Made by a program: the position numbers and the translations under genes. Shown one piece after another: positions 8,032 to 18,100 of a stretch of 64,000 nt of DNA. The stretch lies in assembly GCF_012034175.1 (NCBI RefSeq), contig NZ_JAATEJ010000001.1:248001-312000 (forward strand), read 5' to 3'. Under the pieces are notes generated by a model, which was not told the DNA's origin, did not search any database, and saw nothing but the letters and a program-made list of their open reading frames with translations. The stretch is from Actinacidiphila epipremni. Lineage in GTDB: Bacteria; Actinomycetota; Actinomycetes; Streptomycetales; Streptomycetaceae. The first letter of the stretch is position 1, and every line of letters begins with the position of its first letter.

Positions 8032-9696
8032 TTGGCTGAGTACATCTACACGATGCGCAAGACGCGCAAGGCGCACGGCGACAAGGTCATCCTCGATGAT
8101 GTGACGCTGAGCTTCCTGCCGGGCGCGAAGATCGGTGTGGTCGGTCCGAACGGCGCCGGTAAGTCCACCGTGCTCAAGATCATGGCCGGTCTTGAGCAGC
8201 CCTCGAACGGTGACGCGTTCCTGTCGCCCGGCTACAGCGTCGGCATGCTGCTGCAGGAGCCGCCGCTGGACGAGTCCAAGACCGTGCTGGAGAACGTGCA
8301 GGACGGTGTGGCCGAGGTCAAGGCGCAGCTGGACCGGTTCAACGAGATCGCCGAGCTGATGGCGACCGACTACTCCGACGCGCTGCTCGACGAGATGGGC
8401 AAGCTCCAGGAGAAGCTCGACCACGCCGACGCCTGGGACCTGGACGCGCAGCTGGAGCAGGCGATGGACGCGCTGGGCTGCCCGCCCGGCGACTGGCCGG
8501 TCACGACGCTGTCCGGTGGCGAGAAGCGCCGGGTGGCGCTGTGCAAGCTGCTGCTGGAGGCGCCCGACCTGCTGCTGCTGGACGAGCCGACCAACCACCT
8601 GGACGCCGAGTCCGTGCAGTGGCTGGAGCAGCACCTGGCCAAGTACGCGGGCACCGTCGTGGCCGTCACCCACGACCGGTACTTCCTGGACAACGTGGCC
8701 CAGTGGATCCTGGAGCTGGACCGCGGCCGGGCGATCCCCTACGAGGGCAACTACTCCACCTACCTGGAGAACAAGGCGTCGCGGCTGAAGGTCGAGGGCC
8801 AGAAGGACGCCAAGCGGCAGAAGCGGCTCAAGGAAGAGCTGGAGTGGGTCCGCTCCAACGCCAAGGGGCGGCAGGCCAAGTCCAAGGCGCGCCTGGCGCG
8901 CTACGAGGAGATGGCGGCCGAGGCCGACAAGGTCCGCAAGCTGGACTTCGAGGAGATCCAGATCCCGCCGGGCCCGCGGCTGGGCTCCGTCGTGGTCGAG
9001 GTGCAGCACCTGTCGAAGGCCTTCGGCGAGAAGGTGCTCATCGACGACCTGTCGTTCACGCTGCCGCGCAACGGCATCGTGGGCGTCATCGGCCCCAACG
9101 GCGCCGGCAAGACGACGCTGTTCAAGATGCTCCAGGGGCTGGAGGAGGCCGACTCCGGCAGCATCAAGGTCGGCGAGACGGTGCGGATCTCGTACGTCGA
9201 CCAGGGCCGGTCCAACATCGACCCGAAGAAGACGCTGTGGGAGGTCGTCTCGGACGGCCTGGACTACATCAACGTGGGCCAGGTCGAGATGCCGTCGCGG
9301 GCCTATGTGTCGGCGTTCGGCTTCAAGGGGCCGGACCAGCAGAAGCCGTCCGGGGTGCTGTCCGGCGGTGAGCGCAACCGGCTGAACCTCGCGCTGACCC
9401 TCAAGCAGGGCGGCAACCTGCTGCTGCTGGACGAGCCGACCAACGACCTCGACGTCGAGACGCTGTCCTCGCTGGAGAACGCGCTGCTGGACTTCCCCGG
9501 TGCGGCCGTGGTCGTCTCCCACGACCGGTGGTTCCTGGACCGGGTGGCCACGCACATCCTGGCCTACGAGGGCAACTCGAAGTGGTTCTGGTTCGAGGGC
9601 AACTTCGAGTCGTACGAGAAGAACAAGGTGGAGCGGCTCGGCCCGGACGCCGCGCGTCCGCACCGCGCCACCTACAAGAAGCTGACACGCGGCTGA
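8032..9696 (+). CDS. ettA: Energy-dependent translational throttle protein EttA (ABC-F)
   Basis: A 554-residue ABC-F protein with two nucleotide-binding domains and no membrane segment. Walker A sites are at 38-46 (G-P-N-G-A-G-K-S-T) and in the second domain (G-P-N-G-A-G-K-T-T). Signatures are L-S-G-G-E-K-R-R and L-S-G-G-E-R-N-R, each followed by L-L-L-L-D-E-P-T-N. The charged linker between domains (about 245-310) is the ribosome-contacting segment. EttA binds the ribosomal E site and gates the first elongation step according to ATP/ADP state. The TTG at 8032 gives the family N-terminus A-E-Y-I-Y-T-M-R-K; its ribosome site is weak. The stop overlaps the next start by one base (TGATG). Confidence 0.92.
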   Translation: MAEYIYTMRKTRKAHGDKVILDDVTLSFLPGAKIGVVGPNGAGKSTVLKIMAGLEQPSNGDAFLSPGYSVGMLLQEPPLDESKTVLENVQDGVAEVKAQLDRFNEIAELMATDYSDALLDEMGKLQEKLDHADAWDLDAQLEQAMDALGCPPGDWPVTTLSGGEKRRVALCKLLLEAPDLLLLDEPTNHLDAESVQWLEQHLAKYAGTVVAVTHDRYFLDNVAQWILELDRGRAIPYEGNYSTYLENKASRLKVEGQKDAKRQKRLKEELEWVRSNAKGRQAKSKARLARYEEMAAEADKVRKLDFEEIQIPPGPRLGSVVVEVQHLSKAFGEKVLIDDLSFTLPRNGIVGVIGPNGAGKTTLFKMLQGLEEADSGSIKVGETVRISYVDQGRSNIDPKKTLWEVVSDGLDYINVGQVEMPSRAYVSAFGFKGPDQQKPSGVLSGGERNRLNLALTLKQGGNLLLLDEPTNDLDVETLSSLENALLDFPGAAVVVSHDRWFLDRVATHILAYEGNSKWFWFEGNFESYEKNKVERLGPDAARPHRATYKKLTRG

Positions 9697-10121
9697 TGGC
9701 ACGGCACATCTTCCGCTGCCCCCTGCGCTGGGCGGACATGGACGCCTTCGGGCACGTCAACAACGTGGCCTTCCTGAGGTATCTGGAAGAGGCGCGTATC
9801 GACTTCATGTTCCGCCTGGCGCCGGGGGAGGGGAGTGCGTCGTTCACCGGCGGGTCGGTGGTGGCACGGCACGAGATCGACTATCTGCGCCCGCTGGTGC
9901 ACCGGCACGAGCCGGTGGTCGTGGAGACGTGGGTGACCGACATATCGGCGGCGTCCATGACCGTCCGCTACGAGGTCAAGGACGAGCAGGCGCTCTACGC
10001 CCGGGCCTCGACGGTCGTGGTGCCGTACAACCTGGAGCTGGGGCGGCCCCGGCGGATCACGCCGGAGGAGCGGGCCTTCCTGGAGAAGTACCGCGACGAG
10101 GACGGGACCGTCGCCGTATGA
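9696..10121 (+). CDS. Acyl-CoA thioesterase, 4HBT hotdog family
   Basis: A 141-residue single hotdog-fold protein. The motif R-W-A-D-M-D-A-F-G-H-V-N-N-V-A-F-L-R-Y-L-E-E-A near the N-terminus is the 4-hydroxybenzoyl-CoA thioesterase signature, with the first Asp of D-M-D-A-F-G-H-V-N-N as the likely catalytic residue. Proteins of this kind hydrolyse acyl-CoA thioesters in the cytosol; the chain specificity is not visible. The ATG shares one base with the ettA stop, and the 3' end overlaps the next gene by four bases (ATGA), so it is the middle of a coupled trio. Confidence 0.88.
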   Translation: MARHIFRCPLRWADMDAFGHVNNVAFLRYLEEARIDFMFRLAPGEGSASFTGGSVVARHEIDYLRPLVHRHEPVVVETWVTDISAASMTVRYEVKDEQALYARASTVVVPYNLELGRPRRITPEERAFLEKYRDEDGTVAV

Positions 10122-10816
10122 CCGCGGTCCGGCTGGCTCTGGGGCACGGCGCCGCCGGCTCCGGGGACGCCGAGCGGGAGGCGGCGGACCTCGCCGCTTT
10201 CCTCGGGCGGCTGGTGCGCTGGGACAAGGCCGCGGTGGTGCGGCTGCGTTCCGCGGCGGGCGAGCCGGCGCTCGGGGTCTTCGGGCATCCGCCGTTCGGC
10301 GGTGTGCTCGCGGTGCGCAGTGCGGCGCTGCGGGGTGCCGGGGCGGTGGCGGCGGCGGTCGACGCGACGGTGTCGGCCGGGCAGCTGCTGGAGGCGGTCT
10401 CGGCGGACGAGGCGGGCTTCGCGCTGCCGCCGTCGGTGACCGGGCCCGCGTGGGCCGGGCTGCTGCCGCCGCGGTCGGGCTGGCAGCGGGTGGCGCACCT
10501 GGACGCGGTGCGGGTGCGCAAGGCCGCGGCGGAGACGGTCGCGGAGTTCCGCGCCCGTACCGAGGGGCTGCCTCCCGAGGGCCGGACGCGGGCGGCGCTG
10601 GACGCGTTGGCCGAGGAGCTGTGGGCCCGCCCGTACCAGGGCACGACGCTGCGGGTGGTGCATGCCGCCCATGCGCTGGGCTTCCTGCGCGGTGACGGCG
10701 ACGAGGCGCCGGCGCTGCTGGCGGCCGGGCCGTGGTCGCGGCTGCGGACGCCGTACGGCTCGGTGGCCGTGCGCCGCGAGTCGCCTGCGGCGGGGCTCAG
10801 CGTCTCCCCGGCCTGA
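10118..10816 (+). CDS. Conserved hypothetical protein, last gene of the ettA trio
   Basis: A 232-residue protein of unknown function, translationally coupled to the thioesterase through an ATGA overlap. It is Ala/Gly/Arg-rich and soluble, with no membrane segment, signal peptide or cysteine cluster. The most distinctive stretch is near residues 165-200 (W-A-R-P-Y-Q-G-T-T-L-R-V-V-H-A-A-H-A-L-G-F-L). Coding status is supported by codon bias, exact coupling and lack of a competing frame. I do not recognise a family. Its position suggests a link to translation control or acyl-CoA metabolism, but this is context only. Confidence 0.75.
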   Translation: MTAVRLALGHGAAGSGDAEREAADLAAFLGRLVRWDKAAVVRLRSAAGEPALGVFGHPPFGGVLAVRSAALRGAGAVAAAVDATVSAGQLLEAVSADEAGFALPPSVTGPAWAGLLPPRSGWQRVAHLDAVRVRKAAAETVAEFRARTEGLPPEGRTRAALDALAEELWARPYQGTTLRVVHAAHALGFLRGDGDEAPALLAAGPWSRLRTPYGSVAVRRESPAAGLSVSPA

Positions 10817-10924
10817 GGCGTTCGGCTCCGCCGGGGGCCAGGGGCGGCACCGCCGCACGGAGGCCCGGCGGCATGGGAGGCCCCAGGCCCGGCGGCGCGG
10901 TGGCCGGGGCCGGGGCCGGGCTTA

Positions 10925-10955
10925 CCGGCGCCGGAGGGCCGGGGTGCGGCGCCGG
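10925..10955. terminator. Weak bidirectional terminator candidate
   Basis: CCGGCGCC (10925-10932) and GGCGCCGG (10948-10955) form a perfect 8-bp stem with a 15-base loop. It lies between the convergent ends of the ettA trio and the leftward ABC ATPase gene. No U-tract follows on either strand. Confidence 0.35.
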
Positions 10956-10964
10956 GGGTGGTGG

Positions 10965-12059
10965 CTAGTCCTGCGGCGGGTGGTCGTCGGGGCGGACGGT
11001 GATGTGGTCGGGCTGGAGTTCCAGCAGGACGCGGCGGCGGATCTCCAGGGCCTCGGTGTAGTCGTGGGGGAGCTGGAGGCGGCCGGCGCGGTCGACGGTG
11101 GCGTACTCGCGGGCGACGACGGACTCCCGGCCGTGCTCGTCGATCTCGGTGCGGCGCACGACCTCGGAGGCAGTGCGGCCGTCGCGGATGGCGACGGTGC
11201 GGTGGACGGCGTCGGCGACGGACTGGTCGTGGGTGACGACCACGACGGTGGTGCCGAGCTGCTCGTTGGCGGTGCGGAAGGAGCCGAAGACCTGTTCGGC
11301 GGTGGTGGAGTCCAGCTCCCCGGTGGGCTCGTCGGCGAGGACGACGGCCGGGTTGTTGGCCAGGGCGACGGCGATCGCGGCGCGCTGCTGCTCGCCGCCG
11401 GACATCTGGCCGGGGTGCCGGTCGTGGCAGTGGGCGACGCCGAGCATACCGAGCAGGTCGGCGGCGCGGGTGGCGCGGCGCCGCCGGTGGCGCAGGCCGC
11501 CGCTGCCGGAGAGCTGCATGGGGAGCATGACGTTCTGGGCGGCGGTCAGGTAGGGCAGCAGGTTGCGTGAGGTCTGCTGCCAGATGAAGCCGACGACCTC
11601 CCGGCGGTAGCGCAGCCGGGCCTTGGCGTCCATGGCGAGCAGGTCGTAGCCGCCGACGGAGGCCGCGCCGGCGGTGGGCACGTCGAGGCCGGCGAGGATG
11701 TTGAGCAGGGTGGACTTGCCGCTGCCCGACGCGCCGACCAGGGCCATCAGCTCGCCCCGGGCGACGAGCAGGTCCAGGCCCTGGAGGGCCTGCACCTCGA
11801 CGCCGTCCGCGGTGAAGATGCGTACGAGGCGGTCGCAGCTGATCAGGGCGTCCTTGCCGTACGCGGGCCGGTCGCGGCGCTCGGCGGCCTGCCGCTCCAG
11901 CTCGGCGAGGCTCACGGGCCCCGCCGCCCGGCCCCCGCCGGCCACGTCCGCCGGAGCCGCCGGGCCCGGTGCCGAGTCCGGAGTCGCGCCGTCCTGGGCT
12001 GCCGGGGCGGCGGGGGCCGGCGCGGAATTGCTTGCGGGGGTGGGGGAGTCGGCGGTCAT
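10965..12059 (-). CDS. ABC transporter ATP-binding protein (MacB/LolD-like)
   Basis: A 364-residue ATPase of the FtsE/LolD/MacB class. Walker A is at about 109-117 (G-A-S-G-S-G-K-S-T), the Q-loop in F-I-W-Q-Q-T-S-R-N-L, the signature in M-S-G-G-E-Q-Q-R, Walker B in V-V-L-A-D-E-P-T-G-E-L, and the switch His in V-V-V-V-T-H-D. It is longer than a usual LolD (about 230) through an Ala/Pro-rich N-terminus of about 50 residues and a C-terminal extension of about 80. It is the last gene of a leftward operon. Its start overlaps the end of the adjacent permease by four bases, so it is expected to power the two FtsX-type permeases upstream. The substrate is unknown. Confidence 0.88.
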   Translation of the reverse strand: MTADSPTPASNSAPAPAAPAAQDGATPDSAPGPAAPADVAGGGRAAGPVSLAELERQAAERRDRPAYGKDALISCDRLVRIFTADGVEVQALQGLDLLVARGELMALVGASGSGKSTLLNILAGLDVPTAGAASVGGYDLLAMDAKARLRYRREVVGFIWQQTSRNLLPYLTAAQNVMLPMQLSGSGGLRHRRRRATRAADLLGMLGVAHCHDRHPGQMSGGEQQRAAIAVALANNPAVVLADEPTGELDSTTAEQVFGSFRTANEQLGTTVVVVTHDQSVADAVHRTVAIRDGRTASEVVRRTEIDEHGRESVVAREYATVDRAGRLQLPHDYTEALEIRRRVLLELQPDHITVRPDDHPPQD

Positions 12060-15000
12060 GTGGTGCGGTCACCCGCTCTCAGCTCGGTGCTTTCGTGTCG
12101 TCGCGCGCCCGCCCAGACCTGCGCCAGCAGGACCGCGCAGGCCAGGAGGAGCAGCCCCGTCGAGGGCAGGGCGAGGGACCAGGGGTCGGCGCGCAGCGTG
12201 ACGGCCAGGGTGGACGGCGGGGTCACCGTGGCGGAACCCGCGCCGGTACCGAAGGCGAGAGCGGCGAGGTCGACGCCGGGGCGCAGCAGCGGGATGACGG
12301 CCAGGCCCACCAGGACGCCGCCGGCCGCGGCGAGCAGCACCTGCGGCAGCATCTCCAGCAGCACCAGCCGCCGGGACTGCCGCCGCGTCAGGCCCATCGT
12401 GCGCAGCCGCGCCAGCAGCGCGGTACGGCCGGGGGCCGCGGCCATCAGCGACAGCAGCAGGGCCAGCGCGCTGTATCCGGCGCCGGCCGCGACGGCGGCC
12501 AGGTAGAGGGTACGGGTGCCGTGCTGGAGCGGGCTGTCGGTGAGGGCGGCGCGCTGCTCGGAGCGCAGCAGTACGGCCGCCGGGGTGGCGGCGCGGGCGG
12601 CGACCCGGCGCAGCGCGGCGGCGTCGATGTGCTGCCCGGGCGCCGCGTCGGCCAGCACCGTCGTCGGGCCGCCGTACGGCGTCAGGGCACCCAGTTGCGG
12701 GTGCTGGGCGTGCAGCTGCCGCGCGGAGACGATGACGAAGTCGCCCTCGGCGGCGGCCGGGGTGGAGGTCAGGGTCGCGACGGGGCGGATGTCGCTGTTG
12801 CCGACGTCCGTGGCCAGCGGCGTCCTGCGGCCGGCCAGCAGCTCGGCGATCCGCGGCGAGACCACGGCGGGCAGCGGGCCGTGCGCGCCGGCCGCGGCGC
12901 CCGGGCCGAGGGCGTCGAGCGGGAAGGCCGGCATGCCCGCCGCGCGGGTGATCCGGGCGTACGCGGCCGGGTCGTCGACGACCAGCAGCTCGAAGTTCTG
13001 CGGGATGTCCTGGTTCGCGGCGTGCGGCTCGACCCGGACCGAGACGTGGTCGCCGATCCCCGGCACCTTCGCGACCTGGCCCGGGAGCGCCGGGTCGAGC
13101 GGGAAGACGGAGTCGACCCGGGCGTCGGCGCCGACGGTCATGGCGGCGGCGCGGTCCCTGCCGTGGCCGATCCCGGCGAGGACGGAGCCGCCGAAGGACG
13201 CCACGGTGAGCGCCACCAGCATCGCCAGCAGCGGCAGTTGCCCGCCGCTCGGGGCGCGCCCCGCCCGGGCCAGGCCCAGATGCGTGACCGCCCCGCGCAA
13301 CCGGGCGGCGGGCCGGGCCAGATGGCGCAGCGGCAGCGGGTAGACCCGCAGCAGCACCAGCGCGGCGGCCACCGCCACCAGCACCGGGGCCGCCGCGAGG
13401 AACGGGTCGGAGCCGTCGGCGGTGCCCCGCCGGCGCAGTGCGGCCACCGCCGCGGCCACCAGCACGGCCACCGTCAGCTCCAGCACGAGCCGCCGCCGCG
13501 AGGGCTTCGCGGCGACCAGGTCCTCCCGCTCGGCGGGCCGCGGCCGGCGTACGGCGAGGGTGGCCCGCAGCGGCATGGCGAGCGCGCCCGCCGCCGTCAC
13601 GGCCGCGCCCAGCGCCAGCGCGAGGCCGTACCGCGCGGTCGGCAGCGCCAGCAGGGCCAGCGCGGTCCCGGCCGCCCCCGCGGGCAGCGCGGCGGCGGCG
13701 GATTCGGCCAGCAGCCGGCGGAAGATGCCGGCCAGCGAACCGCCCCGCGAGCGCAGCAGCGCGACCTCGCGCCGCCGGCGGTCGGCGGCCAGCCCGGCGG
13801 CCATCAGCAGCACCGCCAGCGCGGTCGTGCCCACGCCCACCGCCGCGATGAGCACCAGCGGGTGGGCGGCGTCCCGGTCGGCGCCGAAGGCGGCCAGCAC
13901 GGTGGCGATCCCGGCGACGGCGTGCAGCGAGGAGGAGCCGGTGGACTGCGCGAGCCGGGTGGCGAGCGGGCCGTTGCCCAGCGAGGCGAGTTCGGCGCGC
14001 AGCGCGGGCACGTCGTGCGCGGTCAGCCGCGAGGTGTCGAGCGGGTGGTGCCAGTAGAGGGCGGCGCCCGTGCCCAGCAGCGGGATGGAGCGGGCGGCGG
14101 TGCCGTCGACGAGGACGGTGAAGTGCCAGTACGTCTTCGGCGGGTCGATCATCGCGTGCGGCGGGAAGCTGACGAGCGGCGCGAGCAGGTCGTCGTCCAT
14201 CGTCCAGAAGCCGGCGCGCGGGTCGGTCGGCGCGAGGATGCCGCTGATGCGCACGGTCAGGGGTGTGGCGCCGAATTTCTGCAGGTGGATGGTCTGGCCG
14301 ACCTTCAGGTGCAGCACCTGCGCGGTCTTCTCGGTGACGGCGCCCTCGAAGGAGAGCGCGGCGGTGTCGCCGGTCTCCGGCCGCGGCAGCCGCCCGGCGA
14401 CCACCCGGGCGTGGTCGGCCAGGCCCGCCTGGGCGACCAGGTCGGCGCCGGGCGCGTGCTCGGAGGTCCGGGGCAGCTCCTTGTCCGGCACCTCCGCCTC
14501 GGCGCCGGACCGTATGCCCTGCACGACCCCGCCCGGCGCGAGCCGCAGCGGCGGGCGCAGCAGCGCGCGGAAGTCCTGCTCGACGCGGTCCAGCGCGGCG
14601 GGCGCGAGCGGATCCCCGCCGGTGGCGTCCCCGGCGGTCCGGAAGTCGTCGGCGAGCGAGACGCCGTGGTCCCGCGGCGCCGCTCCCGCGACGGCGTGCC
14701 GCAGCGCGGAGTCCTCGTACCGGTCGACCGCCCGCGGCAGCGCCGCCGCGAGGAATGCCGTGACCAGCACGAGCGCGGCGAGCGCCACCGCACTCCCGGG
14801 CGCGGCCCGCAACCGCAGCGACAGCCACGACCCGCCGAACAACCCGGCGGACCCGGGGGTTACGGCCCCGTCACCCGGCGCGGACGGCACCGGCACCGGG
14901 TGGGCCGGCTCCGACGGGCCGGACGCCTCGGGGGATACGGGAGCCCCGGCCGGCCCGGGGGAGCCGGAACGCGGCGGCGTCCCGGGCGGCTGCGGCGACG

Positions 15001-15112
15001 GCTCGGGTGCCGGCGAGCCGGGCTCCTGCGGCGTACCCGGCGGCACTGCGGACGGCTCCGGGGCCGAGGGGTTCGGCTCTTGCGGGGGTGTGCCGGGGGG
15101 AGGGAGCGGCAT
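12056..15112 (-). CDS. ABC transporter permease, FtsX-type (first large permease)
   Basis: A 1018-residue membrane protein. After a cytosolic Pro/Gly/Glu-rich tail of about 90 residues comes a first membrane segment (A-L-A-A-L-V-L-V-T-A-F-L), a large extracytoplasmic region, a central cluster of segments, a second external region and a final helix cluster. This is the duplicated FtsX arrangement found in MacB-like or lipid/lipoprotein-handling transporters. The start has GGAGGACTGAC ahead of it, and only one base separates it from the upstream permease stop. The downstream ATPase overlaps it by four bases. The two permeases probably form a heterodimer. No peptidase, lantibiotic or two-component genes adjoin to hint at a substrate. 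Confidence 0.85.
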   Translation of the reverse strand: MPLPPPGTPPQEPNPSAPEPSAVPPGTPQEPGSPAPEPSPQPPGTPPRSGSPGPAGAPVSPEASGPSEPAHPVPVPSAPGDGAVTPGSAGLFGGSWLSLRLRAAPGSAVALAALVLVTAFLAAALPRAVDRYEDSALRHAVAGAAPRDHGVSLADDFRTAGDATGGDPLAPAALDRVEQDFRALLRPPLRLAPGGVVQGIRSGAEAEVPDKELPRTSEHAPGADLVAQAGLADHARVVAGRLPRPETGDTAALSFEGAVTEKTAQVLHLKVGQTIHLQKFGATPLTVRISGILAPTDPRAGFWTMDDDLLAPLVSFPPHAMIDPPKTYWHFTVLVDGTAARSIPLLGTGAALYWHHPLDTSRLTAHDVPALRAELASLGNGPLATRLAQSTGSSSLHAVAGIATVLAAFGADRDAAHPLVLIAAVGVGTTALAVLLMAAGLAADRRRREVALLRSRGGSLAGIFRRLLAESAAAALPAGAAGTALALLALPTARYGLALALGAAVTAAGALAMPLRATLAVRRPRPAEREDLVAAKPSRRRLVLELTVAVLVAAAVAALRRRGTADGSDPFLAAAPVLVAVAAALVLLRVYPLPLRHLARPAARLRGAVTHLGLARAGRAPSGGQLPLLAMLVALTVASFGGSVLAGIGHGRDRAAAMTVGADARVDSVFPLDPALPGQVAKVPGIGDHVSVRVEPHAANQDIPQNFELLVVDDPAAYARITRAAGMPAFPLDALGPGAAAGAHGPLPAVVSPRIAELLAGRRTPLATDVGNSDIRPVATLTSTPAAAEGDFVIVSARQLHAQHPQLGALTPYGGPTTVLADAAPGQHIDAAALRRVAARAATPAAVLLRSEQRAALTDSPLQHGTRTLYLAAVAAGAGYSALALLLSLMAAAPGRTALLARLRTMGLTRRQSRRLVLLEMLPQVLLAAAGGVLVGLAVIPLLRPGVDLAALAFGTGAGSATVTPPSTLAVTLRADPWSLALPSTGLLLLACAVLLAQVWAGARRHESTELRAGDRTT

Positions 15113-15113
15113 G

Positions 15114-18100
15114 TCAGTCCTCCGGCTGGTGGCGAAGGGAGGTGGCCGGGTTGCCGCGGCGGGCGGCGGTGGCGGCGAGGACGGCGACCGGGGCGGCCAG
15201 GAGGGCGGCGAGGAGCTCGGCGAGGCGGGTCGGGGGGAGCTCGACGACCAGCGGTGGCACCGGGCGGGCGGCCTGGCCGGTCAGCACGATCAGCGGCGTG
15301 ATCAGGCGGGTCAGGAACGCGCCGAGGGCGAGGCCCACCGCGAGGGAGACCAGCACCAGCAGGGCCTGCTCGGCGGCGAGCATCCGGGCCAGTTGCCGGC
15401 GCGGCGCGCCCAGCGCCCGCAGCACCGCGAACTCGCCGCGCCGCTCGCGTGCCGCCCCCGCCGCGCCGACGGCGAAGCCCACCGCCGCCAGCACCGCCGC
15501 CGCGACGACCGCCGCGGGCAGCGCGGACTGCGGGCCCGCGCCGAGCGGGTCGGCCCGCAGGTCGGCCGCGGTCCGCGCGCGGTCCAGGACGGTGTCGACG
15601 TCGTCCCGGGCCCGCAGCGCGGCGGCGGTACGGGCCGCGGCGCCGGGCCGGGCGGCCAGCCACCACTCGGTGGGCTGCACCGGCAGCGCCGCGGCGGCGG
15701 TCAGCACCTGGTCGACCGCCTGCAGGTCCAGCAGCAGCGCCGCGCCCGAGCCCGCCGGACCCGCCGCGGAACCCGCCGCCGCGCCCGGGTCCGTAGCACC
15801 CGAGCCCGTCGAGGAGGACGCCGGGCCCGGCAGGGAGGACGCCGTGCCCGGCAGGGCGCGCACCGCCGAGGTGATCCGTACCGGCGAGGTGACGTTGCCG
15901 ATCTGCACCTGCACGGTGTCGCCCACCTTCGCGCCCACCGCCCGCAGGTAGTCGTCCGTGGCGACCGCCGCGAGCTGCGGCGGGGCGGGCGTCGCGGCCC
16001 CGACCCGTACCGTCGCGCCGCTCTGCTGGAAGGCGTCGGTGTCGGCGGAAAAGGTCCCCGTGCGGTAGGAGAAGGACAGCAGCGCCCCGCCCCCGGCGCG
16101 GACGGCCTCGGCGGAGGGGCGGACGGCGCCCTGGAGGCCGCCGAGCGAGGTGTCGTCGAAGTCGGCGGCGCCCTGCCAGCGCGACCCGGCCGGCGCGCTC
16201 AGCGCCCGTACGGTGCCGTCCGGGCCGGTCACGCGCGCCGCGGAGAGGGTGAGCGTACGGTCCTGCGCGCCGGCCGGCACGGTGTAGGAGGACTCGAAGC
16301 GCACCACCCGCAGCGGCCCCGCCGGGGCACCCTTGCCTGCCGCAGTGGCCAGGTCGAGGGTGAGGGTGTGCGGGCGGCCGTCCGGCGGCAGCTCGCCGAG
16401 CGAGAAGTCGTACGGCACGCCCTCCGCGTCCACGACGACCGCGCTGACGTGATCCGGCTCGTCGCCCGCGCCCCGCCGCGCGCCGGAGGAGTCCGCGGCG
16501 GTCAGCGTCGCGGTGAAGTCCACCCGCCGGGCCGCCGCGTCGAGCGTGATGCCCTGCCGGTCGGGTGCGGTCCGCAGCGGCTCCAGCAGCTGCGCGAGCG
16601 AGCGCCCGCCGCTCAGGTCGGACCGCAGCAGCATCGCCTGCGACGCCTTCTCGGTGTCGATGACCAGCGCGTCCGCGGTCTTCCCATCGGGCAGGACCAG
16701 CGTCTCGCGCCCGGCGGGCGCGGCCGTCGCGAGCCCGGGCACGGCGGCGAAGATGCCCGCCTGGCCGAAGGGCGGCGTCGTCATGCCCGTCACCCGCAGG
16801 TCCGCGCCGACCGCGAAATCCGCCTGGTCGCGCTGCGAGCGGTCCCAGCTCGCGCCCTGCCCGATCGCGAACATGCCCATCGCGACCGCCAGCACCAGCA
16901 GCAGCGCCACCCCGGAGCCGCGCCGCGGCCGGCGCGACAGCTGCCACCCGGCGAGCGCGAGCGCCAGCCCCCTGCCGCGCGCGGCCCGCCGCTCGCCGAG
17001 CCGGGCCAGCGGCGGCAGCAGCCGCAGCACCAGCACCGTGCCGGCCAGCAGGCACAGCGCGGGCGCCGCGACCAGCACCGGGTCGATGCCGAGCCCGCCG
17101 GACCGGTCGGCGCTCAGCGCCCCACCGCCGGAGGCCCGGCGCTGCAACTGCCAGTACGCGACGCCCGCGACGACCAGCAGCGCCACGTCCGCCCCCGCCT
17201 GGAGCACCCCGGGCAACCCCGCGCGCCGCCCCGGCCGGGACCCGGCGGTGGGCCGCAGCGCGGGCAGCACCACCGCGAGCGCGCACGCCAGCGCCGCCGC
17301 CCCGGCCACCAGCCACGCCCCGCCCGCGCCCGTGCCGCCCAGCGTCACGCCGGTACGGGCCATCGCGCCGGTCCCCGCCAGCAGCCGGGTGACGGGCCCG
17401 GCGAGCAGCGGCGCGACGACCGCCGCCGGCAGCGCGAGCAGCAGCGCCTCCCCGGCGGCGAGCCGGGCCACCCGGCCGCGCGAGCCGCCGCGGGCCCGCA
17501 GCAGCGCGGTCTCGCCGGCCCGCTCCTCCGCGAGCAGTTGCGCCACCAGCAGCAGCGCGAAGCCCGCGAGGATGACGAGCTGGAGGGCGCCGATGAGCAG
17601 CGTGGAGCGGGTCACGAGCAGGCTGCGGCGCAGGCCCTCCAGCAGGTCGGGTAGGCCGGTGCTGGTCTGGGCGGAGCCGAGCGAGGCGGTGGCGTCCTTC
17701 ACCGCGGCCTCCAGCGCGCCGATCCGGGCGGTGGAGGCGCCGCCGAAGTCCGCGGTGGCCTGCCAGGACGCCTCGTCGGCCGCGACCCGCCCGGAGGTGA
17801 AGGTGCCGGGCGCGGCGAGCAGCGGCCCGTAGGTGGTGAAGGCCAGCGTGTGGATGCCGCGCCCGCCGAGCGGGTCGAGCTGCCAGTACGGCGAGCCCGG
17901 GTCGGCCGGCCGGTAGACGCCGGTGACGGTGACCTGGAGCGGCGGCCCGCCGAGCCGGTCGCCGAGGGTGAGCTGCCGCCCCGCGGCCAGGTGCAGGGCG
18001 CGCGCGACGGCGTCCGGCACCGCGACCTCGACGGTGCCCGCGCCCTTGGCGGCCGGGCGCGGCCAGTTCCCGGCGGTGAGCGTGAGCCGCGCCCGGTCGA

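Noticed and set aside
7771..9702. Long minus-strand frame opposite ettA
   Set aside because: It mirrors ettA codons exactly, has His/Leu/Gln/Arg-rich shadow composition and no family resemblance. It is a third-position GC artefact.
11969..15301. Plus-strand frame of 1110 codons across the ABC permease
   Set aside because: Arg/Gly/Gln-rich shadow of the real leftward genes; no domains, and it crosses two true gene junctions.
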